Source of the DNA: Chlamydiae bacterium RIFCSPHIGHO2_12_FULL_27_8
GTDB taxonomy: Bacteria; Chlamydiota; Chlamydiia; Chlamydiales; SM23-39
Assembly (NCBI GenBank): GCA_001796155.1
Contig: MGLU01000028.1
Span: forward strand, 1 to 7,663
Direction of reading: 5' to 3'
DNA: 7,663 nucleotides
This document shows, one piece after another, positions 1-4,188 of this stretch. A program made the translations under genes and the position numbers. Position 1 is the stretch's first letter. The number at the start of each line of letters is the position of its first letter. The notes below the pieces were generated by a model that did no database searches, had not been told where the DNA came from, and saw only the letters and a program-made list of their open reading frames with translations.

Positions 1-78
1 GAATTATACGATCGTCCCACGCCCATAAAAATCATAACGGTTATTTACTTACAGTGCCTTAGGTATTTCTACAATTGA
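1..78 (+). CDS. Possible C-terminal tail of an unidentified gene, cut by the window edge
   Basis: Frame 1 is open from the first base for 25 codons and ends in TGA at 76-78. The peptide ends in PIKIITVIYLQCLRYFYN, a basic and hydrophobic tail that I do not recognise. The first 90 bases look clearly more GC-rich (34 G or C by hand count) than the flanking DNA. The stretch contains CCC, ACG and CAG codons that are uncommon in the neighbouring genes, so it may be foreign DNA, for example the end of an insertion sequence, or part of an RNA gene. The reverse strand of this stretch is broken by stops. An open stretch of 25 codons can arise by chance, so this call is weak. If real, the frame converges on rlmB with 28 nt between the stops. 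Confidence 0.2.
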   Translation, partial: ELYDRPTPIKIITVIYLQCLRYFYN

Positions 79-106
79 GTTGAATTGGCCTCAAATTTAA
101 TAAATT

Positions 107-820
107 TTAATAACTAAAGTAAAATAGAGCAACTGCTGTTGCCTGAGAAACATTTAAAGAATCAATTTTGCCCATCATTTTAATATGCATTAAAAAATCA
201 GAGTTTTTTAACAAAATAGGTTGTATTCCCTCTCCTTCTGAACCCAAAACCAATAAAAGCTTTTCAAACTTTTCAAATGTATTAATATCTTTAGATTTCT
301 CATCTAGAGCTGCAGAAACAACCCAATAACCCTCTTTTTTAAATCTTTCTATAGTTGAAGCTAGATTTGATATTTTTACAATATCTAAAAGCTCTGTAGC
401 TCCGGAAGCTGCTTTAGTAGTTACCGGGGTTATATCCGTACCTCTATTTTTTGAATATACAAGAGCATCTATATTAAAACATTCACATGCCCTTAAAATA
501 GATCCTAGATTTTGAGGATCATAAATACTGTCCACCATTACAACTATAGATTTTTTTTTGTCTTTTGTTTTAAAAAAAAGATCGTTTAATTCTAAATAAT
601 TTCGACTTTTAATCTTTGCAATAATATTTTGGTGGGATTCCGTATTTACCAAATTTTCTAAAGCTTTTTTAGACTGAAATTCAATAGGTATTTTTAGTTT
701 TTTTATCTCTTCTAAAAATTCATTATTAGGATTCAAGGAAGTTATTATTTTAATTAAAATATCTTTCCTGTTTTTCAAAACTTCATTAATAGTGTTTTTC
801 CCAATAATATAATCACTCAT
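107..820 (-). CDS. rlmB: 23S rRNA (guanosine-2'-O-)-methyltransferase RlmB, SpoU/TrmH family
   Basis: This SPOUT-class enzyme transfers a methyl group from S-adenosylmethionine to a ribose 2'-OH; RlmB acts on a guanosine in domain V of 23S rRNA. With the start at 820 the protein has 238 residues, normal for RlmB. Residues 1-70 form the substrate-binding domain (YIIGKNTINEVLKN, then HQNIIA at 63-68). The knotted catalytic domain carries SpoU motif 1 (DPQNLGSILRACE from 101, with N104 and R110), motif 2 (LVLGSEGEG at 190-198) and motif 3 (SLNVSQATAVALF from 221). An in-frame ATG at 868 would add 16 residues but would run 47 nt into the upstream SET gene. The ATG at 820 sits 1 nt after that gene's stop and has purine-rich GGAA (825-828) and AAGGGAAAGG (831-840) upstream. 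The gene is therefore probably cotranscribed and translationally coupled with the SET gene. Related TrmH-type tRNA methyltransferases share the fold, but the N-terminal domain favours RlmB. Confidence 0.9.
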   Translation of the reverse strand: MSDYIIGKNTINEVLKNRKDILIKIITSLNPNNEFLEEIKKLKIPIEFQSKKALENLVNTESHQNIIAKIKSRNYLELNDLFFKTKDKKKSIVVMVDSIYDPQNLGSILRACECFNIDALVYSKNRGTDITPVTTKAASGATELLDIVKISNLASTIERFKKEGYWVVSAALDEKSKDINTFEKFEKLLLVLGSEGEGIQPILLKNSDFLMHIKMMGKIDSLNVSQATAVALFYFSY

Positions 821-821
821 T

Positions 822-1451
822 TTATTCCGGCCTTTCCCTTCTAGACCAGTAAAATGGTCCATAATCATATGTCAGTTCTTCGTCTTTTAATACTTTTCTG
901 TTTGTTCTAAAAACTAGATGCATCTTTCCATCGCTATAAACATTTATAGGAGTTACATTTGGCTCATACGAATGGTTTACAAACCTTATTACTGACCCCT
1001 CTTCTCTTGCATCTATAGTATATTTTGTTTTTTTGTAACCAATTGAATACTCAAAACAATAGGGGTTCCGATCATCAATTTTTTTTATGTATTTTCTTAC
1101 GCATCCGGTATACTCTCCAATATATGAAAGATTTTTAAAATCTTTATTTGCAAAAAGCCCATATTCCTTAATTTCATTTATCCATTTAACATAAACATCT
1201 GAAATAAAATGTTCTTTAAGTTCTCTTTCATAAAAATGACCAAACCATATATTCTCTTTAGTCAAATCTCCATTTCTACCGGCATTAACACACATTTTAT
1301 CAATTTTTTTTAAAAGTTTTTGATCTTCAATTTTTAAAAAAGGAAGATATTTTATTTCAAAAATTTTTTCAAAATCTTCTAAATTTACCCTTTCTATGGA
1401 ATTATCTTTTTTTATTTGAAAAATATATTTCGAATTCATAAATATAAGCAT
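822..1451 (-). CDS. SET-domain protein-lysine methyltransferase-like protein
   Basis: SET proteins transfer methyl groups from S-adenosylmethionine to protein lysines; in host-associated bacteria some are secreted and modify host histones (for example chlamydial NUE). The 209-residue product has a SET domain over about residues 95-205. Visible motifs are IGEYTG at 111-116, TIDAREEGSVIRFVNHS ending at 161, EPNVTPIN at 163-170, and ELTYDYGPFYW at 192-202. The usual NHSC is NHSY here, and there is no cysteine-rich post-SET segment. Residues 1-95 are lysine- and glutamate-rich and match nothing I know. No signal peptide is visible. An alternative start is Met5 (ATG at 1439); neither start has a Shine-Dalgarno. 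The stop at 822-824 lies 1 nt before the rlmB start, so both are likely on one transcript. This position beside an rRNA methyltransferase also allows a bacterial target such as a ribosomal protein. The fold call is firm; the substrate is unknown. Confidence 0.85.
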   Translation of the reverse strand: MLIFMNSKYIFQIKKDNSIERVNLEDFEKIFEIKYLPFLKIEDQKLLKKIDKMCVNAGRNGDLTKENIWFGHFYERELKEHFISDVYVKWINEIKEYGLFANKDFKNLSYIGEYTGCVRKYIKKIDDRNPYCFEYSIGYKKTKYTIDAREEGSVIRFVNHSYEPNVTPINVYSDGKMHLVFRTNRKVLKDEELTYDYGPFYWSRRERPE

Positions 1452-1484
1452 AACAATATTTTATTAATAAATAAAGAGGTCAAA
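1452..1484. promoter_or_regulatory. Short divergent control region between the SET and osmC-like genes
   Basis: Only 33 nt separate the divergent start codons, so the two promoters must overlap each other or the genes. On the minus strand a TAAAAT box at 1458-1463 lies 6 nt before the ATG at 1451, which would make the SET message leaderless or give a 12-nt leader to Met5. A TTGACC element (1478-1483, minus) sits 17 nt from a weaker AATATT box (1455-1460). On the plus strand, TATAAG at 1443-1448 is a candidate -10 for the OsmC gene, with no good -35. The OsmC ribosome binding site overlaps the minus-strand TTGACC element. Confidence 0.3.
1474..1480 (+). promoter_or_regulatory. Ribosome binding site that sets the OsmC-family start
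   Basis: AAGAGGT lies 4 nt before the ATG at 1485 and is a good Shine-Dalgarno. It supports that ATG over the upstream in-frame TTG at 1416, which would overlap the SET gene start and add 23 residues absent from the family. Confidence 0.75.
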
Positions 1485-1919
1485 ATGACTAAAGGTCCTA
1501 TTAAATTTGAAGTATACTCAAAAGCAGATTGCAAAGTTTCTCAAAAATGGACTACATTTTTACAAGGTCTATCTCCTATTGATGTCTGCATCCCAATAGA
1601 ATTTAATGGACCAGGTAAAGCTTATACACCTGAAGATTTATTTGGATCGGCAGTACTTAACTGTCTTATTGGTGTTTTTAAAGGAAACTGTGAAAAAAAT
1701 AATATCACATTTAGTGACTTAGAAGGAAAGATAGAAGTCTCATTAAATTGCTGTCATACGGATAATGTTTCTGTTATAGACCATTTGGAAATTACAATAA
1801 ATGTAAAAAATGCTTCGGATAAGAAAAAAGCTAAAATGCTATTAGAAAAATCTATAAAAGAATGTCCTATTTCCAACTCAGTAAAATCCGGAAAAACATA
1901 TCATATTAATGTTGATTGA
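1485..1919 (+). CDS. OsmC/Ohr-family protein, probable thiol-dependent peroxidase
   Basis: OsmC and Ohr proteins are cytoplasmic dimeric peroxidases that reduce organic hydroperoxides with two cysteines. The 144-residue product matches the family length. It shows IEFNGPGKAYTPEDLFGSAVLNC (residues 38-60) with the first redox cysteine at C60 in the central helix, and KECPISNSVKSG (126-136) with the second at C127. This pairing is the family signature. The product has seven cysteines in all, including C89-C90 next to each other, which is more than the two needed. The arginine that assists catalysis in characterised Ohr/OsmC enzymes is not obvious by eye, so peroxidase activity is inferred. Its stop (1917-1919) overlaps the putative -35 of adk, which therefore seems to have its own promoter. 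Confidence 0.8.
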   Translation: MTKGPIKFEVYSKADCKVSQKWTTFLQGLSPIDVCIPIEFNGPGKAYTPEDLFGSAVLNCLIGVFKGNCEKNNITFSDLEGKIEVSLNCCHTDNVSVIDHLEITINVKNASDKKKAKMLLEKSIKECPISNSVKSGKTYHINVD

Positions 1920-1944
1920 AATCAAATTAAGAAAAAGATAAAAT
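1916..1944 (+). promoter_or_regulatory. Putative sigma70-type promoter for adk
   Basis: TTGAAA (1916-1921) and TAAAAT (1939-1944) are each close to consensus and stand exactly 17 nt apart. Transcription would begin near 1951. That leaves about 8 nt before the ATG at 1959, or about 83 nt before the internal ATG at 2034, so this site bears on which adk start is used. Confidence 0.5.
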
Positions 1945-1958
1945 GTTTTTAAAATTTT

Positions 1959-2696
1959 ATGAAAAAAATAGTTATAATTTTAACTTTTATTGTACTATCT
2001 CTATTTTTAATGTTTTTATATGGGAAATACCAAATGAAACACAAACCTCTTGTAATTATTATGATGGGCCCGCCGGGGGCAGGTAAAGGAACGCATGCTA
2101 CAGAACTATCAAAAGATTTAAAACTTCCTCATATATCAACAGGCGATCTTTTTAGAGAAAATATTAAACAAAATACCGACCTTGGTAAAAAAGCTAAAAG
2201 CCTTATAGATAAAGGTGTTTTAGTTCCGGATGATATTGTTAACCAAATGCTTTTTGACTATATCAATAAACATAAATATTTTTCAGGATACATTTTAGAC
2301 GGCTATCCAAGAAATGTTGATCAAGCTATAGCTTTAGAAAAATTTTTACCTGAAAACACTAAACTTTTGGTGATAAATTTACGAATAGATGATGATTTAT
2401 TAGTCGAAAGAATAACCGGACGACTAATGTGCAGAAAATGCGGCAAACCTTTCCACAAAACATTTTCTCCTCCTCCAAACAACCAAAATATTTGCGACGA
2501 CTGCGGAGGTGAAATATATCAAAGATCAGATGACACAAAAGAAGTAGTCGTTAAAAGACTAGAAGTGTACCACAGAGAAACAAAGCCTGTTCTCAATTAT
2601 CTAAAAAATAAAGCAAAATTCATTGAAATAGACGCAAGTCAATCAAAAGAAAAAGTTTATAAAGATATTTTATTGGAAATTGAAAAAAATAAATAA
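1959..2696 (+). CDS. adk: Adenylate kinase, zinc-lid type, with a hydrophobic N-terminal extension
   Basis: Adenylate kinase interconverts ATP + AMP and 2 ADP. The 245-residue product has the P-loop GPPGAGKGT from residue 37, the AMP-site segment HISTGDLFRENI and the DGYPRN motif. The LID domain carries two Cys-x2-Cys pairs (CRKC and CDDC), which bind zinc in Gram-positive and many other bacterial enzymes. What is odd is residues 1-25: MKK, then about 19 hydrophobic residues (IVIILTFIVLSLFLMFLYG), then KYQMKHK. This looks like a membrane anchor or uncleaved signal; lysines flank both sides, so the topology is ambiguous. Starting at Met26 (ATG 2034) would give a normal soluble enzyme of 220 residues, with a weak GGGA 8 nt upstream. 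The ATG at 1959 has no Shine-Dalgarno but fits the promoter about 8 nt upstream. The kinase call is firm; the start is not. The stop abuts the convergent gene that follows. Confidence 0.92.
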   Translation: MKKIVIILTFIVLSLFLMFLYGKYQMKHKPLVIIMMGPPGAGKGTHATELSKDLKLPHISTGDLFRENIKQNTDLGKKAKSLIDKGVLVPDDIVNQMLFDYINKHKYFSGYILDGYPRNVDQAIALEKFLPENTKLLVINLRIDDDLLVERITGRLMCRKCGKPFHKTFSPPPNNQNICDDCGGEIYQRSDDTKEVVVKRLEVYHRETKPVLNYLKNKAKFIEIDASQSKEKVYKDILLEIEKNK

Positions 2697-3539
2697 TTAG
2701 AGAATTTCTATTTCAGAAATTACAGGCATATGATCAGAAGGAAATTTTCCATCAAAAGTATCTGATAAAATACCATGTGATTTTACACTTACTTTTTTAT
2801 TAACAAATATATAATCGGGTTTGATTCCGGGTTGACCGGCTTCTTTAAATCCCGACCAAGATCCTGTAGGACCATGATGAGGGAAAATTGTTTTAAACTG
2901 AGCATCAATTAAATAATTGTCCCTAGTTAATATTTTATAAGTTTCGTCGCCGCCCAGAGTCGGGAAAATATTAAAATCTCCTGTGACTATAAAAGATTCA
3001 TTTTGTGTAATCTGCTCTATTTTTTCTCTTAAAAGCTGGGCACTTTTATTTCTTGCAAGTTTCGAGTGATAATCAAAATGAGTATTAAAAAAATAAAAAA
3101 TACTTTTAGATTTTAAATCTTTAAATTTTACCCAGGTAACTCCTCTTATAAATTTTGCATTCCAACCCTTTGACTCAGTTTCCGGAGTAGGAGAGAGAAA
3201 AAAATATGAACTGTCTAGTAGCTGCAATCTGGTTTTTAAATATAAAATCGCTTCAATAGGCCCCTCATTATTCATAGCCCCATACCATTCATACTCAGGC
3301 AAAATATTAACAAGGTCCATTACCTGATCTTTTGTAGGCTCTTGAAGTCCAATAATATCCATATTATGAAATTTTATTACTGAAGCTACATTCTGTCTTC
3401 TTTTTTTCCAGCAAAAATCTTCAGGTATATCACTTTCACAGTCTTTTAAATGAATATTAAAAGACATCACTCTTAAAGCTTGATTTTGAATTGCATTCTT
3501 GGAATTGATAGCTTTATTTACAGTTTTGGAAAGAGACAT
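2697..3539 (-). CDS. Endonuclease/exonuclease/phosphatase-fold hydrolase
   Basis: This family of Mg-dependent phosphodiesterases and phosphatases acts on nucleic acids, phosphoinositides or other phosphoesters. All expected active-site motifs are present in the 280-residue product: MSFNIH with N28, GLQE with E67, NTHFDYHS with H154, TGDFN with D188 and N190, PDYIFVN with D242, and SDHMPV with D269 and H270. It should therefore be catalytically competent. The conserved extra pieces (RGVTW, PTGSWSGF, HGILSDTFDGKFPSDH) resemble the uncharacterised EEP-1 type group rather than ExoIII or sphingomyelinase; this is a judgement by eye. Residues 1-20 are polar, with no signal peptide, so it is probably cytosolic. 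AAGG (3548-3551) lies 8 nt before the ATG, supporting this start. The gene converges on adk with no intervening base. The substrate is unknown. Confidence 0.85.
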   Translation of the reverse strand: MSLSKTVNKAINSKNAIQNQALRVMSFNIHLKDCESDIPEDFCWKKRRQNVASVIKFHNMDIIGLQEPTKDQVMDLVNILPEYEWYGAMNNEGPIEAILYLKTRLQLLDSSYFFLSPTPETESKGWNAKFIRGVTWVKFKDLKSKSIFYFFNTHFDYHSKLARNKSAQLLREKIEQITQNESFIVTGDFNIFPTLGGDETYKILTRDNYLIDAQFKTIFPHHGPTGSWSGFKEAGQPGIKPDYIFVNKKVSVKSHGILSDTFDGKFPSDHMPVISEIEIL

Positions 3540-3566
3540 TTCAAATACCTTATCAAATTATTTAAT

Positions 3567-3575
3567 ATTATAACA
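3567..3575 (-). promoter_or_regulatory. Extended -10 promoter element for the EEP-family gene
   Basis: Read on the minus strand, the sequence TGTTATAAT combines a perfect TATAAT hexamer (3567-3572) with the upstream TG of an extended -10. No convincing -35 is seen, which is usual for extended -10 promoters. Transcription would start near 3560, giving a leader of about 20 nt that includes the AAGG ribosome binding site. Confidence 0.45.
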
Positions 3576-3653
3576 TAAATCAATATAAGAAGAAATATCA
3601 AGTAAAATATGCACTTCACAAAAGCTGCTCTTTTAAAAAAAAGTTTTATATAA

Positions 3654-3675
3654 TATATTTAAAATTTTAAATATA
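3654..3675. repeat. 22-bp perfect palindrome, all A/T, in the divergent intergenic region
   Basis: The 22 bases are their own reverse complement, centred on AAAATTTT and ending in TATA on both sides. The site overlaps or adjoins two TATAAT hexamers (3649-3654 and 3672-3677) upstream of the membrane-protein gene, so it could be an operator. Because the local sequence is pure A/T, a palindrome this long is much less surprising than in mixed sequence. Confidence 0.35.
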
Positions 3676-3695
3676 ATAATAAGTTAGGTGTTATT

Positions 3696-4178
3696 ATGTT
3701 GTTGATTTTATACGTTTTAGGAATAATTTGTTTTTTTATTAACTTTTATTTCTTAAAAGAAAGAACTAAAAAAAATATTTTAGAGCTAATTTCATCTTAT
3801 ATTTTTTTATTTCCAATTGGCTTTGGCGGACTATCTTTTTGTGTAAAGAATTTATTTTATCCATATAATACAGCTTCCGCACTATATATAGAACCTAATA
3901 TCTTTTTTCAATTTCAAATAGGTATATCTTTTTTATCTTTTTCAATTCTTTCCATTTTATGCTTTTTTATAAAAATGAAATATTTTTGGATGGCCTCAAT
4001 AATCGGAAATTCAATATTTTATTTTGGAACTTTTTTTCTTCTTGTCAAAACATTAATTTTTGAAAAATATTTTTATTTTATAGATATTTATCCATACTTT
4101 TTTCATTTACTGTTAAGTCCGTTAATATTAATATTTTTTTATATCTGGATTTTAAAAATCAAACATTTTGAAAGTTAG
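3696..4178 (+). CDS. Small multi-pass membrane protein, DUF6790-like
   Basis: The 160-residue protein is strongly hydrophobic and rich in Phe, Ile and Leu. By eye it has five membrane helices, at about residues 2-20, 31-51, 69-92, 97-118 and 134-154, with a basic loop KERTKK at 21-26. The pattern FQFQIGISFLSFSILSILCF followed by a helix with IIGNSIFYFG recalls bacterial DUF6790 proteins (FQ-x-E-x-G-x-A-N-like segment), but I could not confirm this, and the function of that family is unknown. The ATG is preceded by AGGTG (3686-3690), 5 nt upstream. The TAG stop overlaps the stop of the convergent acyl-CoA synthetase gene by 4 nt. There is no same-strand partner, so context gives no hint of its role. 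Confidence 0.75.
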   Translation: MLLILYVLGIICFFINFYFLKERTKKNILELISSYIFLFPIGFGGLSFCVKNLFYPYNTASALYIEPNIFFQFQIGISFLSFSILSILCFFIKMKYFWMASIIGNSIFYFGTFFLLVKTLIFEKYFYFIDIYPYFFHLLLSPLILIFFYIWILKIKHFES

Positions 4179-4188
4179 TTTTTTATTT
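4159..4188. terminator. Weak candidate bidirectional terminator at a convergent junction
   Basis: TCAAA (4159-4163) and TTTGA (4167-4171) can pair around a CAT loop. On the minus strand the stem is followed directly by TTTTT. On the plus strand two T runs of 6 and 7 follow a few bases later. The stem has only five base pairs, four of them A-U, so it is marginal. It lies inside the last codons of the membrane-protein gene, where two genes with overlapping stops meet and no other terminator is visible. Confidence 0.2.

Noticed and set aside
821..868. Sixteen-residue N-terminal extension of RlmB
   Set aside because: It overlaps the end of the SET coding region; the start at 820 gives the normal RlmB N-terminus directly after the SET stop codon.
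1416..1484. N-terminal extension of the OsmC-family gene from a TTG codon
   Set aside because: It overlaps the SET gene start, has no family similarity, and the ATG at 1485 has a good Shine-Dalgarno.
1943..2086. Short plus-strand frame starting at the ATG at 1943, overlapping the adk start
   Set aside because: It is an out-of-frame reading of the adk 5' region with no Shine-Dalgarno and no recognisable features.
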